Shown here piece by piece: positions 20,387-33,200 of a stretch of 64,000 nt of DNA (positions are counted from its first letter, which is position 1; each line of letters opens with the position of its first letter). The DNA is from Maea johnstoni (lineage: Eukaryota > Annelida > Polychaeta > Spionida > Magelonidae). A program made the position numbers and the translations under genes. The stretch spans positions 43,651,574 through 43,715,573 of the forward strand of contig OZ012690.1 in assembly GCA_963942565.1 (NCBI GenBank), in the 5' to 3' direction. Below the pieces are notes generated by a model that saw only the letters and a list, made by a program, of their open reading frames with translations, had not been told where the DNA came from and did not search any database.

Positions 20387-21368
20387 GATTAATGAGAAAG
20401 GGAGAAAAAATATGATACCCAAACCACATCCCCATCTCAAGAAAATGCACTTTTATGATCAGCAAATGGCAAGGTGTTTATTTACAATATGTACAACAAT
20501 ATATGACAATAAGAATTTCCCACAAAACAAATAAGACAAGCGAAGGGGGTTCCTCAAATGCCCAGAGGATGAATGACGACGTTCCCGGATTCTGTGTGTG
20601 TCAGAATCGAGTGAAGATGATACGTGTGGGATGAGCTGACGACACCCTCATAACCTGCCTGCAAGATCTCACAACACACCCATACAAAGAGCACCCTAAT
20701 GATATGTCAGAAACTGGGAATACTTGATGGATTATGTAAAATAAATCTAAAAATAATCCTCAGAGACAAAACTCACCCATTTACATTCAAGTAATTTGAA
20801 AATAACCTCAAGCATAAGTTATTCGTTCATATTCAAATACTTTGAAAAACATCCTGTGTAGATTATCACCTATTCACATTCAAATATTTTGAACAAATCC
20901 TTATTGACCCGAGTTTCATGCATCAATTAAATAATAGGAAGGACATTCTGAGAATAAGGAACATGCGTTTAACATTAAAATTCAAATAATGCAGATTTCA
21001 CAATTGCTTTCCTCTCTTGAGGTGTAATGGGATTTTGCCCTTAGTGTAGATATGAAATAATAATGATGCGATTTAAATATTTGAAAAGTTATCCCTACAA
21101 AACTGGATATGACTCAATTCAAATTCACCAGATATTCATGAAATGATGTTGTTATTCAAAGAATCATAGGACATATTCATATAGAAGAGCAGGATCCTAT
21201 TTCAACCTTTCTGACTTCTCTGTGTACCAGAAATGATAATTTTATCAGTTTGTGAAATCATCAGGTGCCCTAGTATAGGAGGGGAGGCGTAGATGAGGGC
21301 CTTAGATGAAAACTTAAAGCTTTCTTTAAGCACATGAACAATGCATTTTTTTCCATTCCAACTCTTAC

Positions 21369-21581
21369 TTAACCCTTATCCTGTTGGTGGCTATTTTGGC
21401 CAGTACAAAATGATGCAAAAAACCTGAAAAATGACTGAAACCCTTGCAAATGGGTACTCAAATGAGAGAACTCAACGAGAGCTTTCAAATGAATACCAAC
21501 ATGACAGGGTTTAGATGGGTTTCAACAATTTTAGCCTCCTTGAGCTTTGGATCAAAGTAGCCTCAGCATTGGAAGGGTTAA
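21369..21581. mobile_element. TTAA-bounded nonautonomous element
   Basis: The ends TTAACCCTT and AAGGGTTAA are inverted. The right half (from about 21444: GGGTACTCAAATGAGAG to GCATTGGAAGGGTTAA) matches 45610-45751. TTAA at both borders is what piggyBac-like elements leave, but the inverted repeats are short. Confidence 0.6.
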
Positions 21582-21904
21582 GGAGTGAACACATAGGACC
21601 TCCGTGCATGGCAATCTGGACATGATCGCAAAAAATTGGTTCAACAAAGAAAATCAACAAGAAATTACTACTTAAAGTCTTTCCATGAATCTTTAAGCTC
21701 CCATGCACTGAAGGATCCTATGTTGTTCACCAGAGTGAACTTAAAGCTTAAGGTTTATCTTGAGGTAATCATTCAGAACTTGAGACCATATGCACATGAC
21801 ATACTTTTCCTAGGTGTAAACAATTGCTTACCTAAGATTTTGAATTTCGATTGTTACATTTTCTGCTTTATTTAAGATGTATCAAAACTTGCCAGAAATA
21901 ATTT

Positions 21905-22066
21905 GTAAGTAGTGGAGAAAACTGGATTACCCAGCTAAGACCACCACCTAGCCCCAAGTCAATGGCAACATTCTCACATGCCCCGGCCGGGATTCGAACA
22001 CGGGCAGTGGTGAAAGACTGACAAGTCAATGACAATGCCTTCGACAACTTAGCCATCAGGGCAGGT
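21905..22066 (-). repeat. tRNA-derived SINE, best preserved copy
   Basis: On the minus strand: an A-box-type head CCTGATGGCTAAGTTGTCGA, a B box GTTCGAATCC in a GTGTTCGAATCCCGGCCGGG context, then the body CATGTGAGAATGTTGCCATT to the block at 21905. It defines the family whose fragments are at 2083, 4182, 19440 and 50215. Confidence 0.8.
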
Positions 22067-23119
22067 CCTCTTCCTTAAGAAGCACTCAGTTAAGAAGCAG
22101 CTGAGCTTTTTCACTTTATTCCTTTAAATCAGTACATCACAGAATCTGAATAGTTTGCATGGCAAGGTGGGTAAGTAGCTCTTATGATCTGGCGCATATG
22201 GCCATATATTGAACAGGAAGGTGAGTTGAATTAAGAGACAATTCAGTATCTGTAAACTAGGCGAGATTTCTCAATTTGGAGGTCTGAGAAAATCCAAATA
22301 TTGTTTTACAATCACATTCATATCAAGCAACATGAGTAGATTAATTTTCCCCGGGTGGAAGTGCCTAATTTTGTGACGTATAAAAATATAAAATGATGAG
22401 ATACACTTCATGTTAATATCGATTGCATTTTCCCTGACTTGAGAGAAACTTGCAAACAGATAGGCATCAGTATAAATTAATGTTTACTGCTGATTTCAAG
22501 GGTGTTCCCATGGCAACAACTCCTCAGCAATGATTGGTCAGCAAAAACCCTTTGGAATGAGTTAACAAATAGCACTTTCACTTTCACTTGTTACGAGGCT
22601 TTGGTTTTTTATTCTCAGCAGTTGTGGATATGTTCATATAACTAAAAATAGAAAAGGCAGCTGCATTGAGAATTTGCTGATTAATCAATCTAGAAGTTCT
22701 CTTCTCGTTTTGGTCATACCTTATACATTCATATGAAAACCATGGGGACCTGACATATTGGTCAATATGTTGCTATTTCTGCAGAAAAAATGTTGTGGGT
22801 ACAATTCTCCTAGTGAGGTCTTCAACAAGGTGTTACAAACAATAACTTATGGTTGTTGAACATGCTGGTAATCGATTGACCTGACGCTCTAAGGTTGAGT
22901 GTGTACCCCTTCATGCCTGGGGTGACCAAACATATACTTCCAAGTAGGTTACCAAGGAAACCAAGTGAGGAAGCAAACCTATTTGAGTAGAATAGATTAC
23001 AACTTTCCTTCGACTATTTTCAATCAATCTCTTTACCCATTAATGTTCAAGATATCCTCTAAAAATTGTCACTTGGATTGATAATACTTTTGACATTTGA
23101 CAACAAAGAATGATTTTTA

Positions 23120-23182
23120 TAAAATACTTGAAGGAGAGTTGTTGGGAATTTTCCGATTAACATTTCTTCTATGAATATTTTT
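23120..23182. repeat. Short dispersed hairpin repeat, copy 3
   Basis: AAAATACTTGAAGGAGAGTT followed by GTTGGGAATTTTC; the right arm is weak. Related strings of the type AACTTTCCTTCAAGTATTTT recur at about 23002, 23360 and 23430. Confidence 0.45.
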
Positions 23183-24754
23183 TCAAAGTTTGCTTCTGAT
23201 TGAATTATTTAACCAAAATTGTCTGGGAGCCTATTGCGGCTTTGAGTATTAATAGATAAAGGAAAGACACTTAGTTGAGTGAAATAGTGAGGTGAACATT
23301 CCTGCAAGCACCTGCAATAGACTTCTTAAGTATAGAAATATAGCGTGGTGCAATAGAACAACTTTCCTTTAAGTATTTTCAACAAACTCCCAAAGAAAAG
23401 GCACCCAGTTGAGTGGATAGAGAGAACAACTTTCCTTCATATATTTTCAATAGACTTCTTTATTAAGAAAATATTTGCATATGTCAGATCACCAAGGAGT
23501 TGTGAGCATTACTGGCTTGATAAGAGTGTCTGGCTGTCTGGCAGCCAGGGGCGTAGTCATCCTGGTATACCTACAGTGCCTTAATAGCCTCCCTGTATAC
23601 ATGCAGCTTGTCAAGTCAATATAGGGACCACTAGCAAATACAGTAAGAAATGCTTAGCCTTTCACTCTGAACAACTCATTTCCTTCCTACATTCTCACAT
23701 TTTTACTATCATACATAAAACATATTCGAATCCAGGCAGTCAGGGCCTAATATCTTGAAACTGAGTTGCAAGAAACTCTGAGTGTTAAATTTCAAGTAAG
23801 TAAGCAAAGATATTTGAATAGTAAACATTTAAATAGTAATGATAAACCTGGGTCCATTATTTAGAAAAATGCAAGTTAAATTTCCAGATATGACCCAATT
23901 CACATCTATGGAGATTTTCTAATAATTTATTAAAAATGGCATTTTTAGAAATTGCTGATGACAGTTGGGTGTCCAAGTGTAAAAATGCCAGCACGGTTTG
24001 TTCTCCATACTGCAACCTGTGGCCTGCTGGCTGTAGCCCTGCTCTCAGCCCACCCACCACTGAGTACCAGGAATAAGTCATCCTGCACCAGTACTGGGCT
24101 GGACTGACAGCTGAGCACATTGACCCAATACTCAAGTTAAAAAGTCAAAATGTATGGAGGAAATTTGTTCAGTACAGAGTCGAAAAAAAAACCTTCCCTG
24201 AAATAGCATTTCACATTTCTTACTGTACAAAATGCATGCACACAGAGACAAACCAGGCAGTCTGGGTGAAAATGTGTTAGAGTTTAACCATTTTCACACA
24301 GGAGCCTTTGAACCTTAAAGCTTCATAGTAGGTGGATGGGAGGCTATTGAGACACTGCAGGTATACCTGTGAAAAGATTCCTCGCGTTCCATTTGTTCAT
24401 GACAATGACTATGATCATAAGAAACAAGCAAAATGAGCACAACGAAAGAATGGTTCCATGCATAAAGATACAAATAGTACGAGGTCTGAGAGGCAGTACC
24501 TCTCCGGCTCATCTTGAGAAACTACAATCATGCCATGGTTTCCTCAAACGGCACTTCCGGAACAAACGGAGCTTCTCACATTGATTGAGGAGAGAAGACA
24601 CTCCAATTATCCAACGTCAGTGGTTCGAACGTGGGGATGTTTTCAGGGAGAGAAGTACATCAGCATAGGATTACGCAAAAGACGGGAGACGATGACTGGG
24701 CAGAAAGTATAGGAAAAGAGCAACACAACCCTTTAAATTGGAAAAGTGCACACA

Positions 24755-24760
24755 TTTATT
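24755..24760 (-). promoter_or_regulatory. Candidate poly(A) signal of CBP
   Basis: AATAAA on the minus strand about 530 bases after the CBP stop, the first canonical hexamer I noticed on that side. Another AATAAA is at about 20478 and could serve a longer UTR. Confidence 0.4.
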
Positions 24761-25287
24761 GGGATAGTAGCATATCATAGTAGGAAATAGCATATGTGCG
24801 CTCTGTACAATGAGTTCATCGGGGGAGTTGTTAAGATAAGCATGATTTGCTACAGCCAGAACAAAAGAGGGTCAAATTATTTACCAAGGTTTAAAACTCA
24901 GGCTGTCTAGGTAACTAGAGGCTAAAAACTACTAGCACTACCAGGCTTGTACTACAGCAGGTGAAAGGGTAGGCATCTTAATAACTAACTATACAAATTA
25001 TCAATATTACCATATGCAATCTGAAGTATACAATTCTTATTTCTAGAAAATTCAATTCCATTGTTTGTAGTAGTGTTATCATAGGAGTAACTTACATTCT
25101 AGCTAAGACTCATACTCGAGGGCGAGATATAAAATAAAATAGTTATAATAAAACATACTTCTTCCTTTCAAAAATTTTATACTTTGTTCTGAAAAACACG
25201 GACAAAATACAATATAAAGGACCAGTCTCTATATTCCCTTTTTTATATTACATTATTTCTGTCAGTTTGCTAGCGGAGAGCGTGAGA

Positions 25288-26214
25288 CTATAAGTTCTCC
25301 ACAAACCGTGAGAGTTGGTCCTGCGCCGTTAATTGTCCCACTTCAGAATCTGGTGGATTGAGTCCTAAGTCCTGCCCGGGAGCAGGACTATGTAATTGCG
25401 GAACAGTCCCGTGTGAGCTATGAAGAGGTTGTGGAAGCATGACTTGATCAGTGTTCATAGAGTTGATCTGATTCTGATCGGGCCCGCCGCCACCGCCGCC
25501 CACCGTAGGATGCGGGGAATGTATTTGACCTATATGATGTGGCGATGGCTGAGGATTGTGTTGTCGGGGTGAGGGGGCAGGTTGGGGCGTCGGCTGCTGC
25601 CGCGGGGAGGGGATGGGCTGCGGAGATCGCACAGTTTGTGGTAATGAGGTGGGCGGTGAGCGGACTTGCTGCATAATGTGCTGCGGCGACGGGTTTGCCT
25701 GTTGCACCATCATCTGCTGTGGGCTCATGGGCTGATTGCCCGATAATTGCTGTTTGAGGTGAGCCTGTTGAACCTGCAGCATGCGCTGCTGCTGGTACTG
25801 GACCATGTTATCTCCCTGAAACGTTTGCTGCGGGAAATTCATGTTCATTCGTTGTGCCTGTGAGAACGGGGCCTGCGGTTGCTGGAACTGCTGCTGGTGC
25901 TGCTGCTGTTGTTGCTGCTGCTGCTGCTGCTGGGCGGCTGCGGCCTGCTGCTGGGCAGCCTGCTGCTGCTGACGCTGCGCCTGCAGCTGCCGTAGCTGCT
26001 GCTGCTGCAGCCACTGCTGCTGCGGGGTCAGCTGCTGCTGCTGAGGAGGCTGCTGGCCAGGCTGCATGCCCTGCATCTGCCCCGGCAGCTGGATCTGCTG
26101 CGGGGGAGGCTGCTGCTGCTGCTGCTGGGGCTGCTGCGGCTGCTGCTGGTGAGACTGCCGCTGCTTGATGAACGCAGCCATCAGCTGAGGATTGGATTTC
26201 AAGATGTTGAGCAC
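25288..26214 (-). CDS. CREBBP: CBP last exon: end of NCBD and Gln/Pro-rich C-terminus
   Basis: It opens [19 protein letters not shown], the second half of the nuclear-coactivator-binding domain (IBiD), which folds with SRC/p160 and IRF partners. The next about 280 residues are Gln-, Pro- and Met-rich with short Gln runs, typical of the CBP C-terminus, and end SRFVENL. Antisense open frames over the CTG-rich part are shadows. Confidence 0.97.
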   Translation of the reverse strand: MLNILKSNPQLMAAFIKQRQSHQQQPQQPQQQQQQPPPQQIQLPGQMQGMQPGQQPPQQQQLTPQQQWLQQQQLRQLQAQRQQQQAAQQQAAAAQQQQQQQQQQQHQQQFQQPQAPFSQAQRMNMNFPQQTFQGDNMVQYQQQRMLQVQQAHLKQQLSGNQPMSPQQMMVQQANPSPQHIMQQVRSPPTSLPQTVRSPQPIPSPRQQPTPQPAPSPRQHNPQPSPHHIGQIHSPHPTVGGGGGGPDQNQINSMNTDQVMLPQPLHSSHGTVPQLHSPAPGQDLGLNPPDSEVGQLTAQDQLSRFVENL

Positions 26215-27114
26215 CTAAAACGCAAGAAGAGAAGTGCTCAGTTACATGAGGAAAAAAATTCTTGATTTACCTTTTTTTCTTCTTGTCCAAACATAATAAT
26301 GGACTAACCAATGCATGCCTTACTTAGTATCACAACAGACAAAGACTTCTGGACAGTACACTTGCAAACATATTAGCTGCACATGTTAGAGAAAGGGTTT
26401 AAGGTCTGGCCAATAGGATATATTTAAGTATACAAACACAAGCACATTCATTAGTTCAACACCTATTTTTCTTAAACCCGATGCTACTTTGTTGTGTTAA
26501 ACCCATCACTAGCTCTACCAAAGTGGACGCTCATAACTTCATAACTTCTGAGGAACTCAAATAAGGACTGTGCAAGGTACATGCTAAAATAATGCATTAT
26601 GCAAGTGAACTAGTGTGATCAAGAGTTCTAGAAATACATGTATATCCACAGGTCTCTTATTAAATATCAACATTAGACAACCGCATTCCCTTTAGATAAA
26701 CTAACTTTTAAATACCAAGAAAAGACCACTAAATTCTTCTTAAAAGTGATGGGGCATGTAACTGCCCAAGAATTGCACTATAAAACCATAGAAAACTGCT
26801 ATTGGTTTTGTAGTACTCATAAGTATGTAGTTTTCTTACCTGCTGTTGCTGTTGTGGAGATGTTGGAGATTTGAGGGTCTGCAGTAGCTGCTGCAGCGCC
26901 GCTTGAGGGATCTGGTTGGGCCTCTGCTGAGCCTGTGGCCCGGCCATCATGGGGTTCATGCCCGCAGCAGGGTTCTGTTGGGGTGGCATACCCGGGCGCA
27001 CCATCATCTGGCCGGGCTGCTGGGGTGGCTGCTGCTGCGGAGGCATGCCCGGGGGCTGCTGTGACTGCTGCTGTTGCGGGTACACATTCCACCGGTCCAG
27101 CGGCGGCAGAAGTC

Positions 27115-27211
<97 letters not shown>

Positions 27212-30200
27212 AGGTGGCTGTGGAGGCTGGGGCGGCATGGGACTTGTGATAGGTTTCTGCTGCATCATGGCTGGCGGCGGCATGCTTGGGTTTGCCATGA
27301 CACCGCCCGGCACACCGGGTTTACCGTAGGAAGGCTGAGTGGCCGGCGGCGGACCCGGCATGCGAAGACCGGCTTGCTGCTGTGCCGTCTGCTGAGCCAG
27401 CTGCGCCGCGTGCATAGCACCGGGTGGCGGCGCCTGAGGTTTGCCACCAAACGACGGCTGCTGGTTGAGCGGTGGTGCCCCCTGCTGCGGAGGCTGCTGC
27501 GCCGACTGCTGCGGTGCCTGCGGAAGCTGGGGAGTAGGAGCAGCAGCGGCGGCAGCATTGGCCGCAGCGGCAGCGTTGAGAGCCGCCGTCTGCGAGCTGG
27601 TGTTCTGCCGCTGCATGGTGGCCATTCGTCGACGGATCATCTGCGCCTCCTGTAGGCGCTGTGCCAGCTGCTGCTGCCGCAGTTTGTGTTTGATATTCAG
27701 GCAGAAGGGCACCGGACATTTGGCCTCCTGACAGTGCTTGGCGTGGTAGCAGCACAGTGCGATCAGCTGTTTACAAATAGGACAGCCGCCGTTTGTCTTT
27801 CGCTTGCAGCTCTTGGTGTGTCCCACAACGCGCTTCATCTTCTGGCAGCTGGGCAGGCGACAGTTGGCATCTCGGCACTGACAAGCATGCACCAGGGACT
27901 GAATACAGCGCTGTATGGACAGACGACGAGATTCCTGAGGGTTCTGCTGTTTATCTATATCACTAGATACACTATCATCAAGGTCCAGGCCCAACTTCTC
28001 CATTTTGTGCTCGTGACCATCCTTCTCGTAGCAAGGAATACAGAGATCATAATCCTGGAATGAGATCAACCACACCGTCAGTAAGAATGCCACAATATCA
28101 AAGACACCTCAAGTTTCCCAGAGTGATACTACAGTTTATTCTATACTGAAAATCCTTTTGGAAATAATGTTGAAGAGAATTTTCTAGAGATATCATGTTG
28201 CTTTTTATACAAAACATTACCTTCACCTTTAAATAGATTTATAATCAACTTGCTATTGCTCATATCAAAATTGATGGCTAATAGTCTTATTGAAACTATT
28301 TTTCTTGTTTTCCCAACCCCCTCCCTCTTTGTACAGGTAAGTCTGTATGCATTAGCCATCCTCTACACATTCACATGGTCTAGCACACAGAATATGATTA
28401 TGACTAAAAAGCATTTAGCACAATACTAAACTAGATCAGTTCTTATTGGGTTTAACAAATTCTCTTTCAATACTTATCTATTATTAGGTAATTATAAGTA
28501 GGTAGGCAAAGGTTGAGGGAAAATGTGCTCGAGAGATGAATACTATTTACTCTGTGACTTGTGGATTTAAAATTTGAGAGAAACATTGTGACTACATATC
28601 CTTAACATTGGGATTCATAGAGACCTACACGTTTATGAGGGATCAACCTATTAATCCTTAACAACGGGATTCACAGAGTTCTAGATATCTGGCTCAACCA
28701 GATGGACTGGGAGGATGCTTTAGGGGTACTTACTTCACATTTAGTACAATGATATCTAGTCTCCACATGAGCCTTGCAGTTGTTACATGTGTAGACAAAG
28801 TTGTCTTTGCCCTGATTATGCAGTTCATAGAGTAATGCCATAGTGGAGTACTTGGCTCGGCGGAGAGAGGAGAATTCGTAGTGCTTTTCCCGGGCGATCG
28901 TGAGGAAGGCGTCGCGTCCGTCCATAAGATCACAGGAAACAGGAGGATCTGGTTCAATGATGGGACCCAGGTTGGTTGCTACTTGAACAGAGTGCATCCT
29001 TATCACAAAGAACACCTGCGAAGATGAAAACATAATAGATAAGACAAGATCACTACAGGCACATCCTTCCATAAAACCATTACACAAAACCATTCCACGT
29101 CATACCTATGATTAAATAAAATATGAAATGGCTTATCAGGTCAGTCTGTTTGTATTGACAAGTGAGATACAACCCATTTTTTTCTGGAGCATTTTCTGTT
29201 AAAAGAATATTTCTATTCCTGTGAACCTTTATATTTAGTCATTTTGAGTAGATTGCACTGTACACATACAGGTCAGAGCTCGAAATTGAAGTGTGATTTT
29301 TCCGGGGAGCCCTACTGCATTTTCAATAGTTACCTAAAAGTGTTGTGTATGGAAACCAGAACATCTCTGGGCTTCCTGCAGAACTGAAATTAGAAGAAGC
29401 CTAAGGAAAATTCAGGGGAGCCCTTGTTTCGGGCCCTGCAGGGTTATAACAGGATTAAGATGCCGAGACTCACCTCTTTATGTTTTTCCATGGTGGCGTA
29501 GAGCTTGGCCGACAAGTCGTTTCCACCATGAGGGAGATTGGTTTTCTTGCTATTTTTCCGCTGATTGCTTTTGCTCTTGCTGGCCTTCTTATTCCTATTA
29601 CTTTTCTGGCCCTTCTTCTTGCCTTTCTGAAGGGGCTGGAAAACATAGGAGAAAAAGACACATGAGTACATATCATATCGAGAGTCATACAATATAGAGT
29701 TTCAATCAAACAATATTTTCTGATCCAAGAAGTCTGATTAAGAGCAAAGGATAGCAACTCTACACAACAGAATGGCAGCAATTGACATCTAAGCAAAGAG
29801 AGCAAACTTTCAAATAAACCCGATAGAAGCAATTCAGGTAACTTGGATGCCCCATGAGGATAGCATCGGAAGTCGCCTTCTATTAACTGATGATGAGCCA
29901 GGTTACTCAGGGTCAACCTTCGTCTTAACTGAGAAACATGGGATGGTTAGCCTTTACCCTGAACACAAATTACTCAAGAAATGTCAATAAAAATATCCTT
30001 CCTCTATGAAAACATGTAATAGCTAGTGAGTTATTATTATGGCCATAGGTGGCACTAAGGCCAGCTACCCTCAAAAAGCTAAAATAAATTACTTGAAGTG
30101 AAAACTTCAGGAAAGCTAAATTAACCCCAAAAAACCATGTACCTTCAAAAGATCACTTACGTCGATGACTTCCCCGCTCTCGGCTGCTGCCTCTGCCTCC

Positions 30201-33200
30201 TCCGCGGCGGCGGCCTCGGCCTCCTCCCGCTTCCTCTTCTCCTCCTCCTCCTGGTCCAGCTCCTTGATGCTCTCCTCAAGCACGTTCGGCCAGAAGTCAC
30301 CCTCAAAGTATGGCATCTCCGTCGCACTATTTAAATTACTCTCTATTGCATCTTTCAGGATATCCTGTCAAAGGAAAAGAAATATCTTAGAGAAAAGGCA
30401 TCAAACAAGAGGGACGCTGTCAGCGTCAACTGGTGTTTCTTTTGATAATAATACAATGTAATAATAATAATAACAATACTAATAATAATGGTAATATTTT
30501 ATTATTATCATTATTACTTTTAGTATTATTAGTATTATCATTATTACATATATTATTATAGTTACATTTAGGAGTGTAATCGATACCGAGGAATCGGATG
30601 GAATCGCCGATCCCATGAAAAAGATCGCTTTAAAATCTCATACCGATCATTCTGATTCCGGAATCGGCATAATGTTGATACTAATTGACGCTTACTTTGT
30701 CATATTATTGCAATGCAATAAGATGACAAAGTAACGAGACAATGCCAGTCAGAAGCTCAGTGCGCTAGGTAATCTAATCTTACTACCTAAAAACGAAATT
30801 ATAGCATGGGAATGTAAAACAGTGAAGCATCTGATACAGTTTTAAACCTAAATGCTATTATTCTTCCCCCTGTATACGTTGGTAGGAATCGGAATTGGAA
30901 TCGGAATTATTTTTTACTGATTCCGATTCCAAACCTCGGATACCGATCACACTCCTAGTTACATTACAAATTACCTTTATATATGATAATAATAACAATA
31001 ATAAATATTTTGTTCTCATATTCACCTTATCTGTTCTGCTGTATTCTTGTCTACTACAGGTTCAAGAACTATACCATGTCAAGGGCATCAAAAATTAATA
31101 CATATGGAGTTGTCTCACTGGTAGCTCAAATCTTTACCTGCCTCAACATTGATAAATTGATGACTGTTTTTGTAGCTTTTGATGAGAGTTATGTTCAACT
31201 GCACCAAAAATACCATTAACTCCAAGGATAAACTAGCACCCATGTTGGCAAATGGATACATTCTCCTGTATCCCATGATTATTCTAATAGTAACTATTGT
31301 TATGCAAAATTATATGGCTATAATCAGATACAATTATTGATATCGTGAACGAAACGGGGTCTATCTGTATAGTTCAACTGCTGTGGTATCGAACTTGGAT
31401 GGTCTTTCTCTGGAATACGTACCTTATAATCTAAGACTACTCTCTCTATGATTGCCTTGTCTAACATCTTCTTGTACCAGTCCTGCAACCTCTTAGGCTT
31501 GGGGATCTTCTGTTCAGGTGGGTGGCAATGGAAAATGTAATCATCCCCTTCGCTGGGTGGACACGCCCAAATATGGGCCATTGTATACCTGTTGAAAGAC
31601 AGTATTGTTTCAAATATAATACAACCTTCAACCTGATGTCATATTATATTATAGAAAGAAAAATATTCCTGTTTTATTTAACCATTTTTTTATATAAGGA
31701 TATCATGATCAAACAAAGGTGAGACATCTTGATTTTTGGGCATATACAGGCGAACTTGCATAGGACAGACTCAATGGGACCAGGAAAATTGGTCTGTCAT
31801 ATACATATGACACATACTTGATATGCATGGGACTGGGACCAAGTAAATCATCCTTCATAGCCAGTCTAGCGTACAGTGGTCCATCATAATCCAGTTTGCC
31901 TGTATTTAACTTTTGATCATATAGGGATGGATATCAATATTATTCTGTATTTCATTCATCTTATTATTCATTTTGTAATGCATTGTTTAATTTTACTCAA
32001 GCTTCAATTGACTTGACCTAGGTAGGTTCACAGCACTGCTATCTCAAGACTTATCTGAAATATGAAACTATTTAAGGGAGGGCAGTAAAAAGTGTGAACT
32101 ACTTACCCTAATTGCTTGACATAGTCAAGGTAGCCTATGAGGATTTCATGGTACACATTTGTTCTCAAAGCCCTCGGCTGGAAGAAGTGGACACTGTCTA
32201 GATATGATATATACACTCGCCTGAAAAATGAAATGGAGAATGTCAATTTCATAAATACAAAAAGAATTCAAGAATTGAATGATACCCTGCTCGGCTTGCT
32301 GAGTTAGCATAACTTATAATTCTTAATCATTTTCTCAATGACATAACACAACACACAAGTATGTAACAAAGACAGAAGATATAAATAAAGTTTGTTAAAG
32401 CTACATATCATATCTTTCGATCTCTGGAGTATTGATACATGGAGATATCTATTCCAATCAACCCCCTTGGTTGTAATTAAAGCAATTCATCACACATTTG
32501 AGAGACCACGAAGAAATTAATTCAATATTCCAATAATTCTAAGAGTTCCCATAGAAATTTATCTGAGACAAATATATAATTTAGACATAGGAATTAATCC
32601 AATTGTTTCCATCATAATTCTAAACACATTCAAGAGTAAAAGAAAAACTAATTTCAATATTGAAATCGATGATAGTCAGGATTAGTTTTCTTTTATCAAC
32701 TTCCTTATCATAAATTGTGTTAAAATATCAGGTTTTCAGTGTTAGCTCTGTCTTCACTAGTGATTTTTTTTTCATTTCTTTTCTTTTCTGTTACACTCCT
32801 AAGTGAATTGCTGACATTTTTTTCTTTTCTACTGTCCTTACCTCGTATTAGGCATGGCACATTCTGACCCATACTCTTGCACATGCATTCCAAAGAAACA
32901 AACATCTGTTCCATCAATCTCCTCAAAGGCAAACATGGCTTTTGCTCTGTAGGGGAAACTCTCTGGCATCTCCCCGTTGTCTGTGTACCTGTAAAGAGGA
33001 GAAACAGTAGTTTAAGTAAAGTAGGTCTTCACAGAATTAGCCCTAGGATTGAATTACGGTCTACGAAAAAGACGTACAAACGTGGTAAAATTTGAAGATT
33101 CATACAGAGCTTGCACACCCATGTCGTTTACGTAGCACTGACAATCGTAAGAAGTTCCAAGATGGCGGACGACAGACAGTGCAGTCTATTGCCATCTGGG

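Noticed and set aside
20126-20392. 88-codon frame over the 60-bp triplicate
   Set aside because: The frame stays open because the period is a multiple of three; no homology, splice or promoter support.
21905-22066. Possible tRNA gene (A and B boxes)
   Set aside because: The cloverleaf is broken and the same body sequence follows other copies, so it is a SINE.
25854-26168. Ala-rich plus-strand frame opposite the CBP C-terminus
   Set aside because: Shadow of CAG/CTG-rich coding sequence; same for the Leu- and Cys-rich frames at 26935-27655 and 43974-44399.
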